Program-made: the position numbers and the translations under genes
Part shown: piece after piece, positions 22,706 to 35,371 of the stretch
How positions within the stretch are numbered: the first letter of the stretch is position 1
How the letters are laid out: the number at the start of each line of letters is the position of its first letter
Source of the DNA: Cannabis sativa
Lineage: Eukaryota > Streptophyta > Magnoliopsida > Rosales > Cannabaceae
Direction: 5' to 3'
Assembly: GCF_029168945.1 (NCBI RefSeq)
Contig: NC_083603.1
Span: forward strand, 22,010,001 to 22,074,000
DNA: 64,000 nt
Notes under the pieces: model-generated
Databases searched by the model: none
The model's input: the letters and a program-made list of their open reading frames with translations, nothing else
Told to the model about the DNA's origin: nothing

Positions 22706-23640
22706 ATGGACGCCAGACAAAATATTAGGAGTCAGGGCATCTCAGTCGGGTCAGATCAAGGTTGAGGAGCTCAGTTCCCCTCAAGTGTTATGGGCCGAGG
22801 TAGAGGTCCCAGGGGCAGGGCTCGCGGTCGGGGTGATGTTAACTCGCCGCAGGCTGCCCAAGTCAATCAGGAAGCCCAAAATTGGGAAGTTAGGTTTGCT
22901 GAAATGCAAGCCAGAATAGAGGAGCAAGATAATGAGATTCAGAGATTGCGGCAGCAGGGTGCTCTTGCAGTGCCGGTGCCAGAAGTTCCAGTGGCACCCG
23001 CCCCTGCTGCTCAGGCCGAGATAGTGGTGGCGGCCCATAGATTGGAACCTCTGTATGAACGGTTCCGGAAGCAAGCACCTCCGGTTTTCCTGGGAGGTCC
23101 GGACGTGATGAAAGCCGAGCAGTGGCTAACGGTGATCACCAAAATTTTGAATTTTATGGGTGTCACCGGGAACGACTGAGTGGTGTGTGCCACCTTCCAG
23201 TTTCAAGAAGACGCTCTGGTCTGCTGGGACATGGTGTCTCAGATCCATGACGTCATCACTATGACCTGGGAAAGGTTCGAGGAACTCTTCAACGCGAAGT
23301 ACTACAATGAGGCGGTCATAAGCGCCAAGAGCAAAGAGTTCGCTCACCTGACCCAGCGTGAGAATATGAGCGTCACCGAGTATACTACTCAATTTGACTG
23401 GTTGGCGAGGTTAGCCTCGGGAATTGTGCCGACCGATTTCAGTAAGAAAGAAAAATGTCTTGATGGACTGAATGTGAAGATCAAGTATGACCTTATGGTT
23501 ACTACCGACGACAAGACCACCTATGCTGTAATGGTGGAGGAGGCAGTGCAAGCTGAGGGCGCAGTTAGATGTACGTTGGAATCAGTTAGGACTCCGGAAT
23601 GTGGCGGGGCTCCTACCCCTCCTGCGTCAGGTTCAGCAGG
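22706..23640 (+). pseudogene. Element D gag, three breaks
   Basis: The start ATG at 22706 matches the gag start of E. The frame holds the retrotransposon gag domain with EPLYERFRKQAPPVF and the EQWLTVITKILNF region. It is stopped by TGA at 22763-22765 and TGA at 23177-23179. At the second position E has an Arg codon, so a CGA-to-TGA change is likely. Near 23640 one base is missing relative to E, throwing the rest out of frame. Gag would form the particle in the cytoplasm; this copy cannot make it. Confidence 0.9.
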
Positions 23641-24285
23641 GGAGGTAGTGGTTCGGCCATGGACTGGAGGAGGAAATCATCCACTGCATCCGGTGGCTCG
23701 AGGCAGAACAAGAGGTTCCGAGGGAACTAGAATCAAGACGGTCATCACGGTAGTGTTGAGACCCGTTATTCCTATTGGAGTGTTTCATTAGTAAGAGGTA
23801 TCCTCCGGGTGAGTGTTTAGGTCAAGGATGTCTTATGTGGCAGCCAGGGTCTTTAGAAAATTGGAAAGACTGTATGATAGATATGAATCAGGGTTTGGAA
23901 CCCTATTACCTGGCGGAGAGTTGGTTATCTCCAATAGGTGGATTAGGTCTATGCCGATCAGGATAGATGGTAGAGAGTTAAGTGCTCATCTGATAGAGAT
24001 GAGTTTAGTCGAATTCGACATTATGTTAGGAATGGATTTCCTATCTAAATATTCGGCGAGCATTGATTGTAAAAGGAAGATGGTGATCTTCCAACCGGAA
24101 AGTGAGGAACCAATTGTGGTTGTTGGTTCAGTTCAGGGATCTCGGATCCCGGTGATCTCGGCTATGTCAGCTAGAGAATTGTTGCACGGCGGTTGTTTAG
24201 GGTTTATGGCCGTGGTGGTGGACACCACTCGGCCAGATACCATTCGGCCAGAGGACATCAAGGTGGTTCGGGAATTTTTGGATGC
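23641..24285 (+). pseudogene. Element D gag tail and protease remnant, zinc knuckle deleted
   Basis: Compared with E, about 200 bases are missing at roughly 23831. The join runs from the first part of the zinc knuckle straight into the sequence after the protease active site. The CCHC knuckle and the DSGATH protease motif are therefore both gone. The remainder encodes the protease C-terminal part, recognisable by [19 protein letters not shown]. An extra base or two in the T run near 24287 shifts frame before the RT. Confidence 0.88.
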
Positions 24286-26158
24286 TTTTTTCCCGAAGAA
24301 CTTCCAGGGTTACAACCTCAGCGAGAGAGTGACTTCGTGATAGACTTGGCACCAGGGGTGGAACCGGTTTCCAAAGCCCCGTATAGAATGGCTCCAGCTG
24401 AACTTAAGGAATTAAAGATTCAGCTCCAAGGGTTGCTTGACATAGGGTTTATTCGACCCAGTGTGTCACCCTGGGGAGCCCCGGTTTTATTCGTCAAGAA
24501 GAAGGATGGATCTATGAGGATGTGCATCGACTACAGGGAATTGAACAAGCTGACGGTGAAGAATAAATATCCATTACCTAGGATCGATGACTTGTTCGAC
24601 CAGCTTCAAGGGAAGATGGTCTTTTCTAAGGTTGATCTCCGTTCGGGTTATCATCAGTTGAGAATCCGAGAGGAGGACATTCCGAAGACGGCATTCCGCA
24701 CTAGGTATGGACATTATGAATTTCTGGTTATGTCATTCGGACTAACCAATGCTCCTGCAGCATTCATGGACTTGATGAATAGAGTATTCAAGGATTTCCT
24801 CGATATCTGTGTGATTGTGTTTATCGACGACATCCTCGTGTACTCTCAATCAGAAGAGGAGCATGAGTTACATCTTCAGATGGTACTGCAACGGCTTCGA
24901 GAACACAAGCTTTATGCCAAGTTCAAGAAATGTGAGTTCTGGCTATCTCAGGTGTCCTTGCTAGGGCACATGGTGAGCAAAGATGGGATCGAGGTGGATC
25001 CCGGGAAGATCGAATCTGTCAAGGATTGGCCGAGACCGAAGACAGTGACAGAGATCAGAAGCTTCTTGGGTTTAGCTGGGTACTACTGTAGGTTCGTGGA
25101 AGGGTTTTCAAAAATTTCAATGCCCCTAACCGAACTTACAAAGAAAAATCAGAGATTTATTTGGTCAGACAAGTGCAAAGCTAGTTTTCAAGAGCTAAAG
25201 CGGAGGTTGATTACCGCTCCAGTTCTAGCTTTGCCTTCAGACAAGGAGAAGTTCGTAGTTTACTATGACGCATCCAAACAGGGTTTGGGGTGTGTATTGA
25301 TGCAAGCCGATCGGGTTATCGCTTATGCCTCCCGTCAGTTAAAGGATTATGAGCAGCGATACCCGACTCATGATCTAGAGTTGGCAGCGGTGGTTTTCGC
25401 ATTGAAAATTTGGCGGCATTATCTTTACGGGGAAAAGTGTGAAATCTATACCGACCATAAAAGTCTCAAGTATTTCTTTACTCAGAAGGATTTGAATATG
25501 AGACAAAGGCGTTGGTTGGAATTAGTGAAAGATTACGATTGTGAGATCCTCTATCACCCCGGAAAAGCCAATGTAGTGGCCGATGCCCTGAGCAGAAAGG
25601 GTCCCGGGCAAGTAGCTAGTATGATTCAGATCTCACCTCAGCCAGCAGAGGATATGGTTAGATCCAGCATTGAGTTTGTGGTAGGTCAGCTTCACAACTT
25701 AACGCTGCAATCTAATCTGTTGGAAAGAATAAAAGTCGCTCAGATGACGGATCCAGAGTTAGTGAAGATCCGAGAGGAGGTGTTGGCTGGTCAAGCCAAG
25801 GACTTTTCAGTGTCAGACAGTAGGATGCTTTTGTATAAAGCCAAAGTTTGTATTCCGAATAGTGTGGAACTTAGGAATGAGATCTTTGAGGAGGCTCATT
25901 CTACCCCGTATTCTCTGCATCCCGGCACCACTAAGATGTACCAAGATTTGAAACCGTACTTCTGGTCGAGCGGTATGAAGAAGAATTTGGTAGAATTCGT
26001 ATCGAGATGCCTCACTTGTCAGCAGATTAAGGCTGAACATCAGAGACCAGCAGGGTTGTTGCAGCCTTTAACCCTACCAGAATGGAAATGGGAAGATATT
26101 ACGATGGATTTTGTGGTCGGGTTACCTAGGACCACGGGTTTATTTGATTCCATCTGAG
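24286..26158 (+). pseudogene. Element D reverse transcriptase, RNase H and integrase N-terminal part
   Basis: One long frame begins near [20 protein letters not shown] and runs through RT ([11 protein letters not shown] with the motif A Asp, [22 protein letters not shown]), RNase H ([33 protein letters not shown]), and the integrase HHCC zinc finger with [12 protein letters not shown]. It ends at TGA 26156-26158 in the integrase core, where E has TGG. RT and RNase H residues look intact. The fragment is about 620 codons of the usual polyprotein. Confidence 0.93.
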
Positions 26159-27066
26159 TAGTGGTGGATCGATTTACGAAATCTGCTCATTTTCTACCGG
26201 TTAGAACAACATTTACAGTGGATCAGTTGGCAAAGTTTGCAACGAGCAATGGGCACAAAGCTGAAATTTAGTACAGCATTCCATCCTCAGACAGATGGTC
26301 AGTCCGAAAGGACAATTCAGATATTAGAGGACACGTTGAGAGCCTGTGTCATGGACTTTGAAGGCTCATGGAATAAGTATCTACCGTTGATAGAATTTTC
26401 TTACAACAATAGTTATCAGAGTACGATAGGGATGGCTCCCTATGAACTGTTATACAGTAGCAAATGTAGATCTCCTATCCACTGGGATGAGACAGGGGAG
26501 AGGAAGTACCTAGGTCCAGAGTCTGTGCAGCGGACCAATGAGGCGATAGAGAAGATAAAAGCTAAAATGCTTGCCTCACAGAGCAGACAGAAAAGTTACG
26601 CAGATCCGAAACGCAGAGATGTTGAGTTCCAAGTAGGGGACCATGTGTTTTTACGGGTATCTCCGATGAAGGGGATTAAACGTTTCGGGAAAAGAGACAA
26701 GTTATGCCCTAGATTTACAGGACCTTTCGAGATTCTCGAGAAGATAGGTCAAGTGGCATATCGGTTAGCATTGCCTCCAGCTTTATCGGCAGTTCATAAC
26801 GTATTCCATGTCTCAATGTTGAGAAAATACGTTTCAGATCCCTCTCATATACTCAGTTATGAGAGCCTTGAACTGCAGCCAGTTATGTCATATGAAGAAC
26901 AGCCAGTGCAGATCCTGGATAGAAAGGATAAAGTCCTTCGGAATAAAACCATAGCATTGGTCAAAGTTCTCTAAAGAAACAGAAAGGTGGAGGAAGCCAC
27001 CTGGGAGCTAGAATCAGATATGAGAGCTCAATATCCAGAGTTATTAAGGTTAGATTTCGGGGACGA
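26159..27066 (+). pseudogene. Element D integrase C-terminal part and chromodomain remnant
   Basis: After the stop the core continues ([12 protein letters not shown]) and then jumps at about 26237. Relative to E, 92 bases are missing, bounded in E by two copies of TTGGCA, which removes the second catalytic Asp and shifts frame. The frame from 26237 has the catalytic Glu in DGQSERTIQ and a long integrase C-terminus. It ends with TAA at 26972-26974; past it the frame continues with RNRKVEEATWELESDM and AQYPELL, which fits a chromodomain with its Trp codon turned into a stop. Chromodomains guide integration to heterochromatin in chromoviruses. Confidence 0.88.
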
Positions 27067-27074
27067 AATCCTTT

Positions 27075-27089
27075 TAAGGGGGGAATAGT
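27075..27089 (+). promoter_or_regulatory. Polypurine tract of element D
   Basis: AAGGGGGGAATAG stands directly before the 3' LTR, as expected for the plus-strand primer of a Gypsy element. Confidence 0.85.
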
Positions 27090-29444
27090 TGTAAAGACCG
27101 CTTAGTTTAATTTGGAAATTAGCAGTTAATTATGTTTAATTATGAAATTATTTATAGCTATTTAAATAATTATTTATACTGTTATTATTGAATTCTGAGA
27201 TGCATTTTTATGTCAGTTAGTAGTTTTCATAATTTTGCATTTCCGGTGCCCGGTAACATGGAACTCGGTGTTTGGCTCAGTAAAATCACAACTTAGTATG
27301 TTAGTAGATTGGGACGGTTTATTAGACATTGGGAAGGTCGGGAATGGCCGGGAATTTGGAATTTCCCAAAATACCCCTTTAGTGTTAGTTATGCTATTTT
27401 AGTGAGAAGGGGCAAAATGGTCATTTTGCCCCATTGTTATTTTGTCCTTTTGTGGACTTTATGTTGTGAAAATATGTGATTATGTGGGTTTATTATTTAT
27501 TGTGTTGGCTGAAATGAGTTAATAAAACCATTATTTTATCCACTTTTTCAAAAGATAAGAAATTGAAAAAAAGAAGCATATCTCTCTCTCTCTTCAAACT
27601 CTCTCTCTCATTTTTCCCTTAAGAACCCAGCTAGGGTTGGTGAATTTGCTGCTTCATCTATGGATTTCAATCAAATTCTTTGTGATCTTTAATCTAGGTA
27701 AGGTCCTTAGCTCTTTCCTTCTTATTTTCTTGAATTGTAAGAAAAGAAATCATGCATGTAATGGAGTTTAGTTGCTGTTGTGGCTGTGGTTGTTTGTTGT
27801 TGATCTCTGAAGTTAGAATATGATTTAGAATGTTGATTCAAGCATGATTGTGTTGATGATTTGTTGGTTTTATCAAGCTATGAAATTTTTACTCAAAACT
27901 ATGTTTTTTCAAAGAAATTGATGAATCGATTCTTTCTTTCTTATTGTTGTTGCTTGCTGTTGTTTTCTGAGATTATTTTATGCATATCTAGGAAGATTTG
28001 AGTTGGTTTGGATGCTTGTTTGTTAGATTTAACCAAGTTTGAGTTTTGAACTCAAAGCTTGGAGCTTTAATGTTGGATTTTGATTTTGTGCATGAAGCTT
28101 TGTTTTATCACTTGGAAAATGTTTATTAGGGTCTAATTAGCAGGTCTGGAAAGTTTTGTTGAGTTTGGAAACGTTTTGGTTGGAGAATTGATTTTTGTGG
28201 GTTTTCTGGATAAAACCGGCTAACCGGTTTTACACTGCTTGTAAAACCGGTTACCCGGATTTTGCAGTAGGGTGAAAAACCGGTTTTTCTCAACTGGTCG
28301 TTTCGTGCTAGTTTCAGGTTTTCAGGCAGTTTGTTTTCTGCTAGTTTGGGATATTTTTGTATTAAGTTTCAGTAGGTTAAGTTTGGTTTTAAAACCTTTG
28401 TCCCCGTTGTGATTTAGCGTGTCACTTATTGGTGTTGTGATTTTTACGGTTTAGGAGCCTGTAATTCGCCGAGCTGATAGTTCCACTCAGTTTGACCGGC
28501 ACACCTGAATTCGGAATCCCGGTAAGATTAGTATAACAGTATGCATATGTAGATTACATGTTTAGCGTGCATGTAGGAAGCCTGTTAGATTACATTAGTT
28601 ATGTATGTTGGCTTCGAACCATCCAACCCTGTCACGTTGGTACGAAATTTGGAGTATGACCGACGGCGGAGTATGACCGATTCGACCGATCAGGCTGACA
28701 CTTGGTTGGTGGTTCTGTACTATTGACGTATCCCGTCGGTACAGTGGAGTATGACCAACGGCGGAGTATGACCGGTTCGACCGATCAGTGGATATATTAA
28801 CACGTCGGTACGATTTGGAGTATGACCGACGGCCGGAGTATGACCGGTTCGACCGATCAGCCGTTACGTGTCAATAGTACCGTCCCTATGAACGTTCGGT
28901 AACTCGGTACCATGTTGGACATGGCGGTAGTGGCTCGATGCGTGTTGGACACGGCAGTAGCGGGACCCAGTATCGTGTTGGACACGGCAGTTAGGGTTAT
29001 GATCAGGGGTATGGGCGTCTGATCATGACCGGGATTTATGTATGAGTATTATTATGCTTTTCTTACTGAGTCTGTCGACTCACAGTTCTACGTTTATGTG
29101 TAGGTAAAGGCAAGGCTAGAGCTGATGGACCGTGAGCGAGCTTGTGAAGATTGTACATGTCGGGGCGGTTAGGCCTGGAGCGTACGATCATCGGGACAGC
29201 GAGGCTGATTTTGTAACTGGTCGCTAGGCGACTTTTATTTTGTGTATCAGTTAACCAGTTAAATCTTTTTGTAAATGATTTTATAATCGGGATCCCGAGT
29301 CTTTCGTAATATTATTTTATAAGTTTAATTAAAAAGCAAAAATTTTAATTAATCACGTTTTTCCATAAACCTCGTTGATTAGCAACGAGTTGCACAGTAT
29401 GTTTAAAAATCACGTAATACGCCTATGTTAGTTAGGGTGTTACA
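27090..29444 (+). repeat. 3' LTR of element D
   Basis: It is 2355 bases, starting TGTAAAG and ending GTTACA next to the TCTTC duplication. It carries the same hairpin array as the 5' LTR (inverted repeat at 28910-28924, ATGATCAG arms at 28999-29026). Confidence 0.95.
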
Positions 29445-29449
29445 TCTTC

Positions 29450-32400
29450 ATTCTAAATTGGAAATTTTAATTAAATAAATATATATTTAAAATAAATAGA
29501 TAAAATAATAAGTTTCAAAGAAAATACAACTCTCCTTAAATAATGAGCTTTATTAGGACATTCGAACGCATTTAACACCGTAAGATCTCATTTGATAAGT
29601 ATTTTGTAAGTTTTCGTCTCTATTAGACTCTCCCCTACGGTGACTACTTAGAGATAAACTTATAAAACATGAAACAATAGTGGAAGCTCATAAAATGAGA
29701 ATAACCTTGACTCTCGCCTACCGGGACAACGTTGTATTCTTATTTTGATTGAATAAAAGGTTGCTAGAATGGTTTGCATTTTAGATGAGCTGACAACTCT
29801 ATTCAATAAATGATACTTTGACTCTCGCCTACCGGGACACTGTATCAGTTTGTTGGAAACCTTGGAAATTATTTAGGATTGTATGTTTTAGTATTTTCAC
29901 TGGTCATTCCTACTTGCTATATGTTTAATAATTTCTGAATTGTGTATGAATTTATATTGAACCATGTTATTTTCTGTTATTAAGTTGTAGTTTAGTTTCG
30001 AATATTCATTGTTGGTCTAACTTGTTTTGTTTATCTAATGAGATAAATCCCTAATGGATTTTCACCATTAGACATACATAATAGTGTTAGATCTCGACAG
30101 ATAAATATTGTATATGCGACATCTAGCTATTCATCAATTGATGACACCTTAGACTAGTATTTTTACGATATGAAACAAGAAGATTATATAAATAAGATTA
30201 CTTTGACTTTCGCTAATCGAAGCATCGTTGGATTCTTATTTAATCAACGAAATTATTCTAATTCCTCTTAGCTTATTCATTTCGAAAAGCTCAATAACAT
30301 ATCATTGGTTGAATGGTCTATAAATCATTTCATGTCATTCTATATTTTCTCTTAAGAAATTAAATGACACATATGATTATAATCCCGAAATTCTATTCCC
30401 AATTGATATAAATCCTCAATCTTAGAAATCTCCTACTTGTATGGGCAAATCAAACTTAGAGGTATATTAGTAGTGGTGGTCCAAGATAGAATTACTCATT
30501 ATATTTGGTTGAATTTAAGTCTTTGACTTTAATTTTAGAATCCAAACAGAAATTTTCTTATATTTCTATTTCCGGGAAGCAATACAGTTACACTTTCCAA
30601 GTGTTCAATATCCATCTTCTATTAATGGATTCAAACTGTATGGAATATGAGTTTGGTATTCTGTGACCAGGATCCACTTGCACTATTCTAAGAACTCTTT
30701 GATGTAACTAAACCTAAGTCATCAAAACGACACAACCACATTTTTATTAATCTATGGCATTTGTATCTTGTTCATAGTGGAATTGACAAGATCAATCTCT
30801 GCAAAGAGTTAATATGCCTATATCCACAGAAAGTAGTTCATCTCATTCGCAGATGGATGTACATTCAGGGGTGGATATGAGTATTTCGTTGTATTCTTAA
30901 AACGATCACTCTAGATTATACCTTAAGCAAAGAAATTTGAAATGTTTGAAAAATTTCATTAATTTCTAGCAATGGGGAAAACCATTAAGGTAAGTGGTTA
31001 AAGATCTTGCGAACTGATAGGGGTGGAGAAATAGTTAGTAGATATGCAGTTCAAAGATCATTAAATTGATTTTTGAATTATATCCAAACTTCCTCCCCAG
31101 AAATTTCGAGTTGCATATTGATGATTAGTTACTAGTCGTTGCCTAAATCCTTCTATGGTAATACAATTTCAGAATGATGTAATGGTTGTATACTTAATGT
31201 AAATCATTACTAGATTCATGGATGACCTAATCAAAATCTTAAGAAAAGCTAGAACTGTTAACCATGGTTTATTAGCTATTCTAAGTGATTAGGGGTGGAC
31301 CATCCCATAGTCAATAGATAAGAAAGTGTTTGTTCAAACAAATACTACTTTTCTAAGAAAATGACTAAGTCTGAAAATAAAGTAGCAAATAAAGGAGATA
31401 TTTTTCTTGATTCCAAAAGTGTTCTATCATCTTATTTGACATATGATGATCCCACTGCCTCTGTTGTCTTGTCACAACCAAAGAGGTTAATACCATTTAG
31501 TTTTCTTAGACATAATTCACGGTACCTTATCGTAGTGGGAGAGTTTCTAGGAACTCACCTTCTTATGACTTGGGAGACACTAGTGATTAAAATCCATTGT
31601 GAGTTTAAACAAGTAATGGATTGTCAAGATAAGAAACTAAGAAGAAAGCCAATAGAACTATGGTTTAATCCATTCACATGGAGTAACCTAAAGTTTTCTA
31701 TTACAATGACATAAAAAGAAATTTTAGTTAATAAGTCTATTCTATGGACTTAACAAACTTCCTGTTCCTAGTATTATAGGTTTGAGTTTATCAAAACCAA
31801 TGGCTTGTGGTATACCTGGTAATTACTTACTCTAATGCAAGCAACTTACTTTAGTAAGATGCTGAAGCATTTTCTTTCTAATGACAATCTATAGAAGCTT
31901 CACAACTTCTTAGACATAGATTTTATTTATCTAAGGAAAAGTCTCAACTATTCCAGAAAAGATAAAGCCTGAAAGAATTTCTTAAATCAACAGTGAGAGG
32001 TCTTAAATATGCTTTTGTATGCCTTAGACCAGACACCTGCTGTTGAGTGGGAGTAATGAGTAGGTATCAGATTAATCCAGGAGAAGAACATTAGAAGACA
32101 ATCAAGTAAATCTTAAGATTAAGAAAAGGAACTATATGTTAGTCTATAAGGGTGTGTTTAAAACTCTTAGACTACACCATATCAGATTTCGAAATTTGCC
32201 TTTGTGCTAGAAAATCTTTCTAATAAGATGGTGATTACTCTGGGGGTGGAATAGTGATTTTGGAGAAGTATAAAAACCTATCTGAAGTCTCTAGGTCTAC
32301 CAGGAATGGACTGAATGTTAAAGTTGCAGGAAAGGTACTTATTCAGTCTAAGGAAAGTTCTATACATTTTTGGCACCATTCCAAATTACCTTAACTACTA

Positions 32401-32651
32401 GTGTTAATTTCCTAATTAACCAAAAAGTAGTTGCCAAAGGTATAGAATCCAGTATCCCAAGAGAGTAGACATATCGAGAGGAATTTCACATTATCAATGA
32501 TTTTGTGATAAAGGAAGAGTAATGGTGGAGAAAAGGTTGTGGTTAATTCAACCTTTCAGATCCTATTACAAGGAGTTTACTACTACTATACTTGATTTGT
32601 ATATCAAGGTGTTGAGATTATTTGAAACGCACTTTTTGTTTTATATTAGTG
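29450..32651 (+). pseudogene. Leader remainder and Copia gag-pol relic of element B
   Basis: The first part is leader with two copies of GACTCTCGCCTACCGGGAC (about 29708 and 29820) and a decayed third copy near 30207. The rest is a relic. Around 30765-30830 an integrase HHCC-like stretch is recognisable, at 30855-31060 pieces like GGYEYF and LRTDRGGE, near 32000-32150 a segment like RPD...SRYQ and LVYKG, and near 32230 an LGGG-like RNase H piece. Frames change constantly and stops are frequent; the longest frame (31361-31714) shows no clear domain. No protein can be made from it. Confidence 0.75.
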
Positions 32652-32663
32652 CAAGTGGGAGTT
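32652..32663 (+). promoter_or_regulatory. Polypurine tract of element B
   Basis: CAAGTGGGAGTT immediately precedes the 3' LTR and matches the tract of element C. It is preserved although the proteins are not. Confidence 0.8.
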
Positions 32664-34558
32664 TGTTGGGTTTTATGCCCTAAATAAAACTCATTTCAAT
32701 ATAATCAGATTTACTTATTAATATAGATCAGAAATAACATTTAATGTTGCATGGTTCACATGATTTATTTCATGATTATATGTACATAATGTATAAATTC
32801 ATCTGAAACCCTTTTCACATACTTGATCCTGTTTATTGTGCTGTCAACACATTGGAAAGTAAACATGACTATGTGAATAAAGTTTCCTAGATTTATCAGA
32901 CATGGGGTTTTACTGATATGATAATCTACAACAGAGTTTACTTGCATTTGGAGAAATGCTATGTTCTTTCCAGAGCATTGGTTAAAGTAAAGCTCGGGTT
33001 GGATGCATGTAGTATGCATCGGAAGGGACCGATATTGAACTTTGACTTAGATTTATTAAACTTATCGTAATATCTATTCAAGTCAATATCGCCTAGTTGA
33101 TCCTAGATCAAATGATCTTAATCCTGTTATGATTAGGCTCGATCTCAAGAGGCTATTCGTGTTCTTTGATTTGTTAGTTAAGTCTACTTTTGGGTCAGGG
33201 TGATACGTACATTTTGGGAACACGGTAGTGCAATTGAGTGGGAGCGCTATCATAAAGATGGAATCTATAGCTTCTATCTGGCGAATAGTAAGTAAAGGAT
33301 GATCTCCTTCGAGCTTGACCAAACGAAAATAAATGGTGGAGATCTCATTTCACATAAGCTGAAATATCATTTATACGGGGTTAAGTGTTTTAAGGATTAA
33401 ATACATTGTAGGGTGTAACGGTAATCTAATCCCTTTACAGTGTAGATCATTCACATGGAGGATCATTGATCAAATTAGGATTATAACAATGGATAACTAA
33501 TGATGTGTCTATATGGTGGAACATATAGAGCATTCTATATACTGAGAGTGCAATTCTAAGTTCTATGCGTGGATTCAACAGAGAATTAATAAGTCAGTGA
33601 ATTTAGGTTATAAATTCTTGATCTGCTTATTGGAAGCTCGGTTATATAGACCCATGGTCCCCCCACTAGTTGAGATAATATTGCTTGTAAGACTCATATA
33701 ATTGGTTTTGATTAATCAATTATAATTCTCAAATTAGACTATGTCTATTTGTGAATTTTTCACTAAGTAAGGGCGAAATTGTAAAGAAAGAGTTTTAGGG
33801 GCATATTTGTTAATTATGATACTTTGTATGGTTCAATTAGTAAATATGATAAATGACAATATTATTTAATAATTATTTATAGTTATTAAATAGTTAGAAT
33901 TAGCATTTAAATGGTTGAATTTGAAAATTGGCGTTTTTGAGAAAATTAGATGCAGAAAAGATAAAACTGCAAAATTGCAAAAAGTGAGGGCCAAATCCAC
34001 TATGTATGGCCGGCCACTTTTGTAGGGTTTTCCCTCTGATATTTTCATTATTTTAATGCCAAATAATTCAAACCTAACCCTAGTGGAATGCTATAAATAG
34101 ATAGTGAAGGCTTCAGGAAATTTACACTTAAAATTTCACACTTCTGATTCAGAAAAATTGAGCCTCTCTCTCTCCCTATCTTTAGCCGCCACTTCCCTCT
34201 TCTTTTCTTCTTCAATATTTCGAATTCCTTGAGTGAATGAGTGAGTGCCCACACACAGCAAGTGATACCTCAATCATAGTGAGGAAGATCGTGAAGAAAG
34301 ACTTTCAGCAAGAAGGAGTTTCAGCACTAAAGATTCAGAGAAAGAGATCGAGGTTCAAATATTGATAATGCTCTGCTACAGAAAGGAATCAAGGGCTAGA
34401 TATCTGAACGGAAGGAGTCATATTATTCCGTTGCACCCAATGTAAGGCTTCTCAAACTTTATATGTGTTTATTTCATCGTTTTAGAAAGTTCATATTTAC
34501 GGTGTTAATCAACATACTTGTGAGTAGATCTAAGATCCTGGTAAAATAATTTCCAACA
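32664..34558 (+). repeat. 3' LTR of element B
   Basis: It is 1895 bases, uninterrupted, ending TTCCAACA before the CAAAG duplication. It contains the TATA-like box at 34091-34100. Frames inside it (for example 33083-33322) recur in other LTR copies and are not genes. Confidence 0.95.
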
Positions 34559-35371
34559 CAAAGTCTAGTGCTTTTTTAGCAGTTATAGTCTTCATTGGCT
34601 CAGCCTCCGTCCACTTTGTGAAGTAGTCTTCTACTACTATAGCATACTTTACTCCCCCCTTTCCTGTTGGCAGGGTTCCAATAAGATCTATTCCCCAAAC
34701 CGCAAAGGGCCAGGGACTAGTCATCACGGTAATTTCATTGGGAGGAGCTCTTGGTATGTTTGCGAACCTTTGGCACGAATCACATTTCTGGACGTAGTCT
34801 ATGCAATCTTTTTCATTGTCGGCCAGAAGTACCCCTGTCTCAATATTTTCTTTGAGAGACTTGGGTCTCCTGTATGATCTCCACAGAACCCCTCATGGAC
34901 CTCTAGCATAATTTGCTTAGCTTCAGGGTTCGATACACACCTTAAATAGGGCATGCTGAGTCCTCTTCGGTAGAGAATTTTGTCCATCATCACATAACGG
35001 TGCGTTTCATATTGTATCCTTCTGGGTAATGCCTTTTCTTGGGGCAACTCGCCTTTCGTTATGTGTTCGATGGTGGGGACCAACCAGCTGGGCTCTTACT
35101 CAACTGTTGCTATGGTATTTTTGACTTTGATGCTTGGCTCTGCCAGGCGCTCCACAGGTACTACCCCCAATTTCTCAATTTCGCTGTCTGAAGCTAACTT
35201 AGCCAGATAGTCCGCGTGAGCGTTCTTTTCCATGGGGATTCTTTCAACTCTATAGTCCGTGAACTAATGGAGCAGTTCCCGGACTATTGCCACATATGCA
35301 GCCATCTTTTCTCCGCACGTCTGATATTCTCCCGACACCTGGTTTACTACCAGTTGTGAATCGCTCTAGAC
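34559..35371 (-). pseudogene. Element A second RNase H tail and integrase N-terminal half
   Basis: After a stop at 35372 the frame resumes with SDSQLVVNQVSG, the end of the second RNase H-like domain, followed by a linker with more stops. The integrase zinc-binding region follows (KQIMLEVHEGFCGDHTG at about 34900, then CDSCQRFA). The core begins with WGIDLIGTLP, carrying the first catalytic Asp, and runs to TAKKALDFV at the B insertion. The two halves, here and at 4517-5228, meet at the CAAAG duplication. Residues read beyond 34559 into B's LTR are not integrase. Confidence 0.88.

Larger units (their letters stand above)
20068..29444 (+). mobile_element. Element D: chromodomain-type Ty3/Gypsy retrotransposon inserted in B
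   Basis: The LTRs start TGTAAAGACCGC and end GGGTGTTACA, and the insertion is flanked by the perfect duplication TCTTC (20063-20067 and 29445-29449). A canonical primer-binding site follows the 5' LTR and a purine tract precedes the 3' LTR. The coding order is gag, protease, RT, RNase H, integrase and a C-terminal chromodomain-like segment, which suggests a chromovirus, probably Tekay/Del-like because of the long LTRs. E is another copy of the same family, and comparison with E shows D's stops, frameshifts and two sizeable deletions. D cannot be autonomous. Confidence 0.95.
5229..34558 (+). mobile_element. Element B: degenerate Copia-family retrotransposon, split by C and D
   Basis: The element starts TGTTGGGTTTTATGCCC and ends TTCCAACA, flanked by the perfect duplication CAAAG (5224-5228 and 34559-34563) in A's integrase gene. 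Its 5' LTR is in two parts (5229-5803 and 15623-16948) because C inserted there. Its interior is split by D at 20068. A primer-binding site follows the 5' LTR and a purine tract precedes the 3' LTR, so its own strand is plus. Without nested elements it is about 10 kb. Its protein region (29450-32651) is a relic recognisable as Copia only by scattered motifs. The two LTRs differ at about 37 positions in 1.9 kb by eye. Confidence 0.93.

Noticed and set aside
33083..33322. A conserved small protein shared with 46069-46308
   Set aside because: Both are parts of B-type LTRs, including the terminal region of nested copies. Conservation follows from element age, not protein selection.
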